From positions 3,286,001 to 3,350,000 of the forward strand of contig NZ_JAFBCB010000001.1 in NCBI RefSeq assembly GCF_016907455.1: a DNA stretch of 64,000 nt, in the 5' to 3' direction. Each line of letters begins with the position of its first letter. The stretch's first letter is position 1. Below the pieces are notes generated by a model. The model made no database searches. It saw nothing but the letters and a program-made list of their open reading frames with translations, and had not been told where the DNA came from. A program made the translations under genes and the position numbers. The stretch is from Brachybacterium muris (GTDB lineage Bacteria > Actinomycetota > Actinomycetes > Actinomycetales > Dermabacteraceae). Below, in pieces: positions 15,753-22,919 of the stretch.

Positions 15753-16385
15753 ATGACGATCGACGTGCTGCTCTCGGGTTTCGCTCCCTTCGGCGGGGCC
15801 CCGCTCAACGAGTCCTGGCAGGCCGTCCAGCTCGCGGCCCGGGAACTGCGTGGGCAGGGCGTGGCAACCCAGATCCTGGAGCTGCCCGTCGAGTTCGGCA
15901 CCGCGGGCCAGCAGCTGGCTGCGGCCGTACGCGAGCACCGCCCGCGCCTGGTCGTGGCCACGGGTCTCGCCGCCGGCCGTACGGGGGTCACTCCGGAGCG
16001 GGTGGCAATCAATGTGCGCGATGCCCGAATCCCTGACAACGCAGGCGAGAGCCCGGTCGACCAGCCCGTGGTCGATGCCGGGCCCGTCGGCTACTTCTCG
16101 ACGCTGCCGGTGAAGGCGATGGTCGCCGCCCTCGGCGAGGAGCCACCGGTCCCGGGGTCGGTGTCGCAGACAGCCGGCACCTATGTGTGCAACGACGTGT
16201 TCTACCTGCTGCAGCACCTGCTGGCGACCGAACAGGGCCTGGCGGGGATCCGTGGCGGCTTCGTGCACGTCCCCGCCGCGGAGGAGCTGCCGGTGGAGGA
16301 ATCGGCCCGGGCACTGGCGCGGATGGTGCTCACGGCCCTGTCCACACAGCAGGACGCCCCGGTGGCCGGCGGCGCGGAGCACTGA
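15753..16385 (+). CDS. pcp: pyrrolidone-carboxylate peptidase (pyroglutamyl peptidase I)
   Basis: A 210-residue cytoplasmic cysteine peptidase that removes N-terminal pyroglutamate. The family start GFAPFGG..NxSW is present, and the triad is Glu82 (PERVAIN), Cys146 (TYVCND) and His172 (FVHVP). Length is normal. Leaderless start. It stands alone, ending just before a DnaA-box cluster. Confidence 0.93.
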   Translation: MTIDVLLSGFAPFGGAPLNESWQAVQLAARELRGQGVATQILELPVEFGTAGQQLAAAVREHRPRLVVATGLAAGRTGVTPERVAINVRDARIPDNAGESPVDQPVVDAGPVGYFSTLPVKAMVAALGEEPPVPGSVSQTAGTYVCNDVFYLLQHLLATEQGLAGIRGGFVHVPAAEELPVEESARALARMVLTALSTQQDAPVAGGAEH

Positions 16386-16426
16386 GCCGGGCCCTCGCAA
16401 AGAGCTGGGCCGCCCCCAAACCTGAT

Positions 16427-16674
16427 TTATCCACAGAGTTGTCCACAGTTGGGGATGAATGACAGCCTTGTAGTTCCGCAGGTCGCTCGCCCGGGGACTC
16501 TCTTGGGGTGCTGATCTCAGCCGGACTCCGGGGGGCGAGGCCATGGCGAGGAGCCCGAGTTGCTCCCTTGCGACCACCGGCTGTCCACATCGACACCACA
16601 GTTGTCCACAGCAAGATCGTGAAATCCCCCGCGCATCCCGAGTTATCCACAATCTTGTCCACGGCTGGGGATAG
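16427..16674. other. DnaA-box cluster
   Basis: Perfect boxes: TTATCCACA at 16427 and 16643, TTGTCCACA at 16439 and 16602. Near boxes: CTGTCCACA at 16581, TTGTCCACG at 16655. Two further reverse-type near boxes (TGGGGATga, TGGGGATag) follow at 16450 and 16666. The first and last groups have the same layout, TTATCCACA-N3-TTGTCCAC then GGGGAT, so the module is duplicated about 216 bp apart. No dnaA or dnaN is adjacent. Confidence 0.65.
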
Positions 16675-16832
16675 TCACACCGTTGTCATTCCCCGCCCCG
16701 AAGCCGCTGGCGCCGCTGCCGCTGGCTCCTCGCGCCCCTGGCCCCCCTGACTGTCCCTCATTCCGCCACCCCATCTGGTCCCCCTGGCTGGCCTCATCCC
16801 GTTCCCCATCTCGTGACCCCCTAGCTACCGAT

Positions 16833-16893
16833 AGGTATGGAGCGTGAGGTGTCGGAATGGGCGTCCCATTCCGACACCTCACGCTCCATACCT
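16833..16893. repeat. perfect 29-bp inverted repeat with 3-base loop
   Basis: The left arm 16833-16861 starts AGGTATGGAGCGTGAGG; the right arm 16865-16893 is its exact complement; the loop is CGT. It lies between the convergent pcp and rhomboid genes. It could act as a bidirectional terminator, but 29 perfect pairs without U-tract is far more than termination needs. Confidence 0.9.
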
Positions 16894-17018
16894 GCGAGTA
16901 ACCGGGGACTTGCGAGTAACCGGGAACCTGCGAGTACCTGGGAACTTGCGAGTAACCGGGAGCCTGCGAGTGACTGGGAACTTGCGAGTAACCGGGAACC
17001 TGCGAGTACCTGGGAGCT
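16893..17018. repeat. seven tandem 18-bp repeats
   Basis: Seven contiguous 18-base units beginning TGCGAGTA(A/C)C(C/T)GGGA start on the last base of the palindrome and stop 10 bp before the rhomboid stop codon. Units alternate between two subtypes (AACCGGG and ACCTGGG), so the array may have grown by copying longer blocks. No spacers, so not a CRISPR array. Confidence 0.9.
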
Positions 17019-17028
17019 CTGGGGCGGC

Positions 17029-17952
17029 TCAGAAGAACAGCGACGGCAGCGTCATGTACTTGATCATCACCGCGCCGATGCAGATCAGCACCGCGCCTGC
17101 GATCAGGAGCGAGTGGATCAGTGCGGAGCGCCTGGCCGCAGCCTGCCGGTCATCCCCGGCCTTAACCTTCGGACGCATCGCGAACATGGCTGCGGCCAGC
17201 GCCGTTCCCACCACCAGGCCGCCCAGGTGCCCCTGCCAGGAGATGTTGGGGACGGTGAAGGTGATCACCAGGTTCAGGCCGATCAGCACCAGGATCTGGG
17301 CGCTCTGGCCGCCCATCCGCCGGTTCACGATGAACATGGCGCCGAACAGGCCGAACACGCCGCCGCTCGCGCCGAGGGTGGCGGTGGTCCACTCCAGGGA
17401 CAGGGGGTTCGCCAGCAGGTACACGGCGGTGTGGCCACCCAGCACGGAGGCCAGGTACAGCCCGGCGTAGCGGGCATGACCCATGGTCTGCTCGACGTAC
17501 TGGCCCACGATCCACAGCGCCCACATGTTCAGTGCCAGGTGCAGCAGCCCACCGTGCAGGAACCCGGCGGTGAGGAACGTCCACGGCATCGCGATCGCGC
17601 GGAACGGGGCGAACAGACCCAGCTGCTCGACGATCCCCGGCACCAGCATCTGCCCCAGGAACGCCGCCACACACAGGGCCATCAGCGTGTACGTCACGTA
17701 GGGGGTGCGCCCACCCATGGAGGCACCCATCGCGTTGCGGGGCCGGGTGCTGGCCTGCTGGCGGGCGATGTCCTTCTCGCAGTCCACGCACAGCACGCCC
17801 ACCTGGGTGGGCCGCTGGCACTGGGGGCAGGCGGGTCGGTCGCACCGCTTGCAGCGCACGTAGCTGATGGTGTCCGGATGGCGGGGGCAGACGGGCTGGC
17901 CCTGCGGCTCCGGGGCGTCCTGGGCGCTGTAGCCGTAGGTGGGGCGATTCAT
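17029..17952 (-). CDS. rhomboid family intramembrane serine protease with N-terminal zinc-binding region
   Basis: A 307-residue protein. Residues 22-58 hold Cys22, His25, Cys34, Cys37, Cys42, Cys45, Cys55 and Cys58, a B-box-like zinc-binding segment common in actinobacterial rhomboids. Six or seven membrane helices follow. Catalysis uses Ser196 in GASGG and His242 in WQGHLGG; the HGGLLHLALNMWAL motif of helix 2 is intact. In many actinobacteria this gene lies near ppiA, as here (one gene away). TAGGAA stands 7 bases before the ATG, so it may also be leaderless. Confidence 0.92.
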   Translation of the reverse strand: MNRPTYGYSAQDAPEPQGQPVCPRHPDTISYVRCKRCDRPACPQCQRPTQVGVLCVDCEKDIARQQASTRPRNAMGASMGGRTPYVTYTLMALCVAAFLGQMLVPGIVEQLGLFAPFRAIAMPWTFLTAGFLHGGLLHLALNMWALWIVGQYVEQTMGHARYAGLYLASVLGGHTAVYLLANPLSLEWTTATLGASGGVFGLFGAMFIVNRRMGGQSAQILVLIGLNLVITFTVPNISWQGHLGGLVVGTALAAAMFAMRPKVKAGDDRQAAARRSALIHSLLIAGAVLICIGAVMIKYMTLPSLFF

Positions 17953-18110
17953 GGGGTCATTCCTACACGACGGCCCTGAGGCCAGGGCCCCGCCCGCGCG
18001 AGCTCACGCCCCGCACCGGGCCTGGCCGACGCCCGCACCGGACCTGGCTCACGCTCATCCCGGCGCACACGCCACCGTGTGCAGGCACTCGCGGCGCCGT
18101 GCACCGGCGC

Positions 18111-19268
18111 TCAGACCACCGTGTAGGGGAAGGCCCGGAACAGCTTCTCGAAGCGGCGCCGCTGGGCATCGCTCACGTCCGCGAGCTCCTGCAGCGCCAG
18201 CTTCCGCTTCCCTGCGCCACCACTGCGACCCCAGGTGCCCACCACCTCGCCACGACGGATCGCGGCCCGCTTGAACACCCCGTTGTTGCCCGGCACCAGG
18301 GCCTGGTGGCGCTCGGGGTCCATCAGGAACAGACGGTCGCGGTAGCCCAGCACCAGTTCGTCGAACCCGGGCAGCAGCAGCTCGGCCATGGTCTCCTTCT
18401 GGCGCTCGGCGTACTCATCGGCGAGACCCGGCCGGAACCACAGCTGCTCCCCGTCGCCGCCCCTCGCCGCAGCGGCATCGGCATGGAGTGCACCGGCGGC
18501 ATCGGCCCAACCGCTCTCGAGCTGATCCTCCACCTGCGGCAGCGCCTCACGGATGCGCCCCATCGGCAGCTTCGACCACCAGGCCAGGTCGCGCACGCTC
18601 GCGGGACCGTGGGTGGTGAAGTAGCGCAGGGCGAGCTCGGCGATCGCCGCGGTGCGGTCACCGCCGAAGGTGCCCTCGAGGTCGGAGCCGTGGGGCAGCC
18701 ACTGCTCGGCCAGCACCACCGCCGTCTCGCCCTCGTCGCGCCAGGGCCCGTACGCCGCGACACCGGTGGAGATCAGGTGGGTGAGCACGTGGTAGCCGCG
18801 TCCGCCGTCGGTGGCGAGGCCCGCGTCCTGCCAGGCGGCCATCAGCTCGGAGCGCAGCACGCCCTCCCCATAGCCGGCCTCGGAGTGCTCGCCCGCAAGG
18901 TCCTCGAGCACCCGACGGGCGGTGGTGAAGTGCTCCTCCTCCAGGCCCAGGCCAGCGCGGCGCCCGATGGCCGAGCGCACCGGGCCGTCGGCGCACAGCT
19001 CGGTGAGCCAGGCAAGGGTGTCGGCCGCCACCACGAACACGGTGCCGCGCATCGGGTAGCCGCGCACGATCAGCCCGCTGTCCAGGGCGGCGAACACCCG
19101 GGTGAGGTCGCCACCGGTGCGCAGGGCCAGAGAGGCGAGGACACCAGGGAGGTCCTGCCCCTGGTGGGCGCCGAAGGCCCGCGCCGCCTCCAGCGGCGTC
19201 GCGAACTGCACGGGACCGACGAGGCCCTGGGCGAGGATGCGGGCTCCGGCGAGGTGGCGCTGGGTCAT
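18111..19268 (-). CDS. winged-helix DNA-binding domain protein (HTH_42/DUF1006 type)
   Basis: A 385-residue cytoplasmic protein of the 'winged helix DNA-binding domain-containing' family. Recognisable pieces are RGTVFVVAADTLAWL, RYFTTHGPASVRDLAWW, a WLTHR-like central region and the C-terminal GNNGVFKRAAIRRGEVVGTW. Relatives (YcaQ/AlkX type) are DNA glycosylases that unhook interstrand crosslinks, but whether this divergent member is active cannot be told. ATG fixed by TACGCT 6 bases upstream. Confidence 0.8.
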   Translation of the reverse strand: MTQRHLAGARILAQGLVGPVQFATPLEAARAFGAHQGQDLPGVLASLALRTGGDLTRVFAALDSGLIVRGYPMRGTVFVVAADTLAWLTELCADGPVRSAIGRRAGLGLEEEHFTTARRVLEDLAGEHSEAGYGEGVLRSELMAAWQDAGLATDGGRGYHVLTHLISTGVAAYGPWRDEGETAVVLAEQWLPHGSDLEGTFGGDRTAAIAELALRYFTTHGPASVRDLAWWSKLPMGRIREALPQVEDQLESGWADAAGALHADAAAARGGDGEQLWFRPGLADEYAERQKETMAELLLPGFDELVLGYRDRLFLMDPERHQALVPGNNGVFKRAAIRRGEVVGTWGRSGGAGKRKLALQELADVSDAQRRRFEKLFRAFPYTVV

Positions 19269-19274
19269 GGGAGG

Positions 19275-19280
19275 AGCGTA
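19275..19280 (-). promoter_or_regulatory. leaderless -10 box TACGCT
   Basis: TACGCT, CCTCCC, then the ATG of the winged-helix gene on the minus strand. Confidence 0.6.
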
Positions 19281-19285
19281 ACGAC

Positions 19286-19324
19286 AGCGCCCCACCGCGG
19301 AGGACTGCTCCGGGGTGGGGCGCT
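19286..19324 (-). terminator. hairpin terminator between ppiA and the winged-helix gene
   Basis: An 11-bp stem AGCGCCCCACC / GGTGGGGCGCT with a 17-base loop, 76 bp beyond the ppiA stop and just upstream of the next promoter. Confidence 0.6.
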
Positions 19325-19399
19325 GTGCCGCGTCAGCGACGCGGTGTCGTCATTGGCCGTCGGCCCTGGTCAGGGCGCGCTGGGCCGGGTGGGCGCTGG

Positions 19400-19936
19400 T
19401 CAGCGCTCGATGCTGACCGACTGGATGACGACGTCCTCGAGGGGACGGTCGCGCATGTCGGTCTTGGTGGCGCCGATCTCGTCGACGACCTTCTTGGAGT
19501 CCTCATCGGCCACGACACCGAACACGGTGTGCTTGCCCTGCAGGTGCGGGGTGGGGCCCACGGTGATGAAGAACTGGGAGCCGTTGGTGCCGGAGGGGCG
19601 GCCGGTGATGGCGTTCATGCGCTTGCCGGCGTTGGCCATCGCGAGCACGTAGGGCTCGTTGAAGTTCTTCTCGGAGATCTCGTCGTCGAAGTTGTAGCCG
19701 GGACCGCCGGTGCCGGTGCCCAGGGGGTCACCGCCCTGGATCATGAAGCCGGAGATCACGCGGTGGAAGATCACGCCGTCGTAGAAGGGGCGGGTGACCT
19801 TCTGGCCGCTCTCGGGGTCGGAGAACTCGCGGGTGCCCTCGGCGAGGCCCACGAAGTTCTCGACGGTCTTGGGGGCGTGGTCGGGGAACAGCTCCAGGCG
19901 GATGTCCCCATGGTTGGTGTGCAGAGTTGCGAACAT
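19400..19936 (-). CDS. ppiA: cyclophilin-type peptidyl-prolyl cis-trans isomerase
   Basis: A 178-residue cyclophilin. The catalytic and substrate-binding core is present: FHRVISGFMIQGGDP, the MANAGKRMN(A)ITGRPSGTNGSQFFIT strand and KHTVFGVV. The MANA..NGSQFF order is the bacterial form. There is no signal peptide, so it acts in the cytoplasm. I start at the ATG of MFATLHTNHG; GAGGA is 7 bases upstream. ppiA next to a rhomboid gene near the replication origin is a common actinobacterial arrangement. Confidence 0.93.
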   Translation of the reverse strand: MFATLHTNHGDIRLELFPDHAPKTVENFVGLAEGTREFSDPESGQKVTRPFYDGVIFHRVISGFMIQGGDPLGTGTGGPGYNFDDEISEKNFNEPYVLAMANAGKRMNAITGRPSGTNGSQFFITVGPTPHLQGKHTVFGVVADEDSKKVVDEIGATKTDMRDRPLEDVVIQSVSIER

Positions 19937-20064
19937 GCGGTCATCCTCGCACACGGCCCCGACACGCAGCCGAGGGCCCCGGCGCGCCTCGCCCAGGGCT
20001 GAATCCATGGTGCCCACCGTGCCCGTGGACCCGCCAGGCCCTCTGCTCCGACCGACCCTCGCCC

Positions 20065-20070
20065 TAGTCT
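20065..20070 (+). promoter_or_regulatory. leaderless -10 box TAGTCT
   Basis: TAGTCT, ggatcc, then the ATG of the HIT-protein gene (6-base spacing). Confidence 0.6.
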
Positions 20071-20076
20071 GGATCC

Positions 20077-20442
20077 ATGAGTCTTCCCACGGGATCCACG
20101 GGCTACTACGACGGCCAGGACTTCTACTGCGACGTCGCGATCCCCAGGCGGCAGCCCATCGAGGTGGTCCACGAGGACGAGGAGGTGCTGGCCTTCCGCC
20201 ACACCCGCCCCTTCTGGCCGGTGCACATCGTCGTGGTCCCCAAGCGCCACGTGGAGTCCCTGCTCACCCTGGAGGACCAGGCGCTCGCCGCGAGACTGCT
20301 CGCGGTGGTCCAGCAGGTGGCGGCCGACGTGGTGGCACGTGAGGGCAAGGCGGGGGTCCTGACGAACCTGGGCGAGTACCAGGACTCCAAGCACCTCCAT
20401 ATCCATGTGCACGCGGGCTCGCCCCTGGACCGCAGCTCCTGA
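20077..20442 (+). CDS. HIT family (histidine triad) nucleotide-binding protein
   Basis: A 121-residue Hint-like protein. The histidine triad reads HLHIHVH near residue 110; PVHIVVVPKRHVESL and the NLGEYQDS segment complete the fold. Such proteins hydrolyse nucleoside phosphoramidates or related adducts in the cytoplasm. The N-terminal region (YYDGQDFYCDVAIP) resembles actinobacterial HinT-type proteins. Leaderless start. The 246 bp that follow hold the promoter region of the next gene (a TAGAGT at about 20588) and no other gene. Confidence 0.9.
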   Translation: MSLPTGSTGYYDGQDFYCDVAIPRRQPIEVVHEDEEVLAFRHTRPFWPVHIVVVPKRHVESLLTLEDQALAARLLAVVQQVAADVVAREGKAGVLTNLGEYQDSKHLHIHVHAGSPLDRSS

Positions 20443-20688
20443 CCTGCGGCGCGCGCCTCCCGTCCGGTCCAACGCAGCTCATCGCGGGCGGGCGGCCCCT
20501 TCCGACCGACCAGCAGCGGGCATCCTCTCCCCGCGCCTTCTTCCCGTGACGAACCGCTCGGCTGGGAACGATGTCGGTGGGGCGCGCTAGAGTTGTGCCA
20601 CACGGATAGCCGGCTCCTCACGGGAGGCGGTGCTCCAGGGACCGCCGTCGGCCCGATCCGGCGGATACGACCGAAAGGGGAACCCCTC

Positions 20689-21483
20689 ATGGCGTTGACC
20701 ACCAAGCGGGAGACCAAGAAGGCCAAGAAGCAGGCCAAGAAGACCGCGGCTGCTGCCGGCTCCACCCAGCAGCAGGCCGAGAAGGCCCTGATCGAGCTGC
20801 AGAAGCTCGCCGCGACCATCGGACCGGTCGTGTCCGAGGGCGCTCGCGAGGCCCGCAGCCGCGGCAAGGGCCTGGTCGACCAGTACCTCCCCACCGTGGA
20901 GGACAAGCTGCGTCACCAGGGCGACAAGATCGCCGGCCTGACCGCCACCGTCGGCCCCCGCGCCGACAAGTTCATGCACGACGTGCAGGACGACTACTAC
21001 CCCCGCGCCCGTCGCACTGCCAGCACCACGAACAACGTGCTGCGCGCCGCGATCGACGCTGCCCGTGCGGAGCTGGACAAGGGCCAGGCGGACATCCGCG
21101 CCGCTGTGCTCACCCCCACCCCGCAGAAGAAGAAGGGCAGCGCGGGCAAGGTCCTGCTGGTCCTGGGCCTGGCCGCGGCCGGTGCCGCCGCCGGGTACGT
21201 GGCCTGGCAGAAGACCCGTCCGGTGGAGGACCCCTGGGCCCCGCCGGCCGACTTCGCCCGCGCGCACTACCCCGCCTCGGCCTCCACCGAGACCGACTCC
21301 TCGACCGTGTCCGACACCGTCGGCTCGGCCGATGCCGGTGACGTGGCCCAGTCCCTGAAGGGTGAGGACCGCTCCTCCGACGTCGAGCCGAAGACCATCA
21401 AGGTCGAGTCGGACCTCGATGAGAGCAAGACCAACGGTGAGGTCGACGGCGAGAAGCGCGGCAACCACCGCGGCGACGCCTGA
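20689..21483 (+). CDS. hypothetical single-pass membrane protein with long charged regions
   Basis: A 264-residue protein, not recognised beyond its layout: a Lys-rich N-terminus, a long amphipathic helical region (about 25-135), one membrane helix (about 148-168, GKVLLVLGLAAAGAAAGYVAW) and an acidic Ser/Thr/Asp-rich tail. The family is seen widely in Micrococcales and often called 'DNA helicase' or 'hypothetical' without evidence. AAAGGGGAA lies before the ATG. A roughly 100-base leader follows the presumed TAGAGT promoter. A strong terminator follows. Confidence 0.8.
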   Translation: MALTTKRETKKAKKQAKKTAAAAGSTQQQAEKALIELQKLAATIGPVVSEGAREARSRGKGLVDQYLPTVEDKLRHQGDKIAGLTATVGPRADKFMHDVQDDYYPRARRTASTTNNVLRAAIDAARAELDKGQADIRAAVLTPTPQKKKGSAGKVLLVLGLAAAGAAAGYVAWQKTRPVEDPWAPPADFARAHYPASASTETDSSTVSDTVGSADAGDVAQSLKGEDRSSDVEPKTIKVESDLDESKTNGEVDGEKRGNHRGDA

Positions 21484-21515
21484 TCCCACCGGCTGGGAAC
21501 ACAGCTAGACACGAC

Positions 21516-21556
21516 CGGCGCGGCGGCCCCCTCCTCGGAGGGTGGTCGCCGCGCCG
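21516..21556 (+). terminator. hairpin terminator
   Basis: A GC-rich stem CGGCGCGGCGGCC...GGTCGCCGCGCCG closed around a CTCCTCGGAG tip, then TTCT, 33 bp beyond the stop of the membrane protein gene. Confidence 0.75.
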
Positions 21557-21612
21557 TTCTCATGCCCGAGGCCGGGTCCCATGCCCGATCTGGCCCGCAT
21601 CGCCTCACAAGC

Positions 21613-21680
21613 CACACAAGCCTCTGTCCGAACCGGCCCTCACCGTCACACAAGCCTCTCTCCGAACCGGCCCTCACTGT
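21613..21680. repeat. two tandem 34-bp direct repeats
   Basis: Two abutting copies of a 34-base unit beginning CACACAAGCCTCT and containing CCGAACCGGCCCTCA differ at two positions. They lie 90 bp upstream of the gluQ promoter. Confidence 0.8.
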
Positions 21681-21758
21681 CGAGACGCGTGCTTTGAGGG
21701 GTATTCGTCGAGATATGCCCCAGAATCCACGTCTCGCTAGGACGGGGGCCGGGCTTCC

Positions 21759-21764
21759 TAGACT
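21759..21764 (+). promoter_or_regulatory. leaderless -10 box TAGACT
   Basis: TAGACT, then 7 bases (ggcgtgc), then the ATG of gluQ. No ribosome site. Confidence 0.6.
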
Positions 21765-21771
21765 GGCGTGC

Positions 21772-22743
21772 ATGCCCGACGCCCCCGCCCCACCTCCGGA
21801 ACAGCCCTCCATGCCGACGGGTCCGCCCATGACCCCCCATCCCGCGGGTGCCGGCCGCTACGCCCCCGCCTCCTCCGGTGACCTGCACCTGGGGAACCTG
21901 CGCACCGCGATCCTGGCCTGGGCCCTGGCCCGCCGCACGCACCGTCGCTTCCACCTGCGCGTGGAGGACCTGGACCGGGTGAAGGAGGGTTCCGAGGCAC
22001 GCCAGCTGGAGGACCTCGCGGCCCTCGGCATCGACTGGGACGGCGAGGTGGTGCGGCAGTCCGAGCGCGGTGAGGCGCACGAAGCGGCGATCGAGCAGCT
22101 CGAGGCCGCCGGTGGCGTGTACGAGTGCTACTGCACGCGTCGCGAGATCCTCGATGCCCCCAGTGCCCCGCACTCCCCTCCCGGGGCTTACCCCGGCACC
22201 TGCCGCGACCTCACGGACGACGAGCGGGAGGCGGGCCGGGAGAAGATGCGCGAGCTGCGACGCGAACCGGCGCTCCGCCTGCGTGCCGAAGTGGATGAGT
22301 GGGCCGTCACCGACCTGTGGGCCGGACAGGTCACTGCGGCGGTGGACGATCTGGTGTTGCGCCGCGGCGACGGGGTGGTGGCGTACAACCTCGCCGTGGT
22401 GGTGGATGATGCCGCAGCCGGGGTGGACCAGGTGACCCGCGCCGATGACCTGCTCACCTCCGCCCCCCGCCAGGCCTACCTCGCGCACCTGCTGGGGCTG
22501 CCCGAGCCCACCTACGCGCACGTGCCTCTCGCGGTGAACAGGGACGGGGCCCGCCTGGCCAAGCGGGACGGCGCGGTGACACTGCGCGACCGCCTGGCGC
22601 GGGGCGAGAGCGCGGCCGACGTGGTGGAGCGGATCGGTGACTCACTGGGCCTTCCCGGCTGCCGCACCGCCGCGGACGTGCTGGAGCGATGGGCCCCGCA
22701 GAGCCTGCCCCGTGAGCCGTGGGTGGTGGACCTGAAGGACTGA
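21772..22743 (+). CDS. gluQ: glutamyl-Q tRNA(Asp) synthetase
   Basis: A 323-residue truncated glutamyl-tRNA synthetase paralogue that attaches glutamate to queuosine in tRNA(Asp). HIGH-like motif DLHLGNLRTA, the zinc-site cysteines in YECYCTRREI with a later CRDL, and the KMSKS-like LAKRDGAVTL are present; the anticodon-binding domain is absent, as expected for the family. The N-terminus has about 30 extra Pro-rich residues compared with the E. coli enzyme. The leaderless promoter fixes the start. Confidence 0.9.
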   Translation: MPDAPAPPPEQPSMPTGPPMTPHPAGAGRYAPASSGDLHLGNLRTAILAWALARRTHRRFHLRVEDLDRVKEGSEARQLEDLAALGIDWDGEVVRQSERGEAHEAAIEQLEAAGGVYECYCTRREILDAPSAPHSPPGAYPGTCRDLTDDEREAGREKMRELRREPALRLRAEVDEWAVTDLWAGQVTAAVDDLVLRRGDGVVAYNLAVVVDDAAAGVDQVTRADDLLTSAPRQAYLAHLLGLPEPTYAHVPLAVNRDGARLAKRDGAVTLRDRLARGESAADVVERIGDSLGLPGCRTAADVLERWAPQSLPREPWVVDLKD

Positions 22744-22882
22744 CGAAACCCCAGTTCCCCGCGACCCCACTCCCCCGCGACCCCCCAGCTCCCGGCCACG
22801 CCACCATGCGTCTCGCCCCACGGGGCCATGCCTCGCGCACCACGGGACCTTCGTCTACCGCGCCACACCTACCACGGAGTAA

Positions 22883-22911
22883 TACCGCAACTCGGTACAC
22901 GAATGTATCGT
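22883..22911 (+). promoter_or_regulatory. operator-like palindromes and -10 of the YhgE/Pip gene
   Basis: TACCG-N5-CGGTA (22883-22897) overlaps CGGTACA-N4-TGTATCG (22893-22910), the latter with one mismatch. The second half-site contains a TATCGT -10 box at 22906-22911. Overlapping palindromes covering a promoter suggest a dimeric TetR-type repressor; none is encoded nearby. Confidence 0.4.
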
Positions 22912-22919
22912 TTCGGCTC

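Noticed and set aside
16427-16674. Canonical chromosomal origin oriC
   Set aside because: No dnaA, dnaN or rpmH beside it and only about half a dozen boxes; a titration or auxiliary site is more likely, though origin proximity is possible.
16893-17018. CRISPR array
   Set aside because: The 18-bp units are contiguous with no spacers, and no cas gene is present.
16837-17979. 380-codon frame beginning with hexapeptide repeats (ASNREP/ASTWEL)
   Set aside because: The peptide repeats simply translate the 18-bp DNA array, after which the frame runs antisense through the rhomboid gene.
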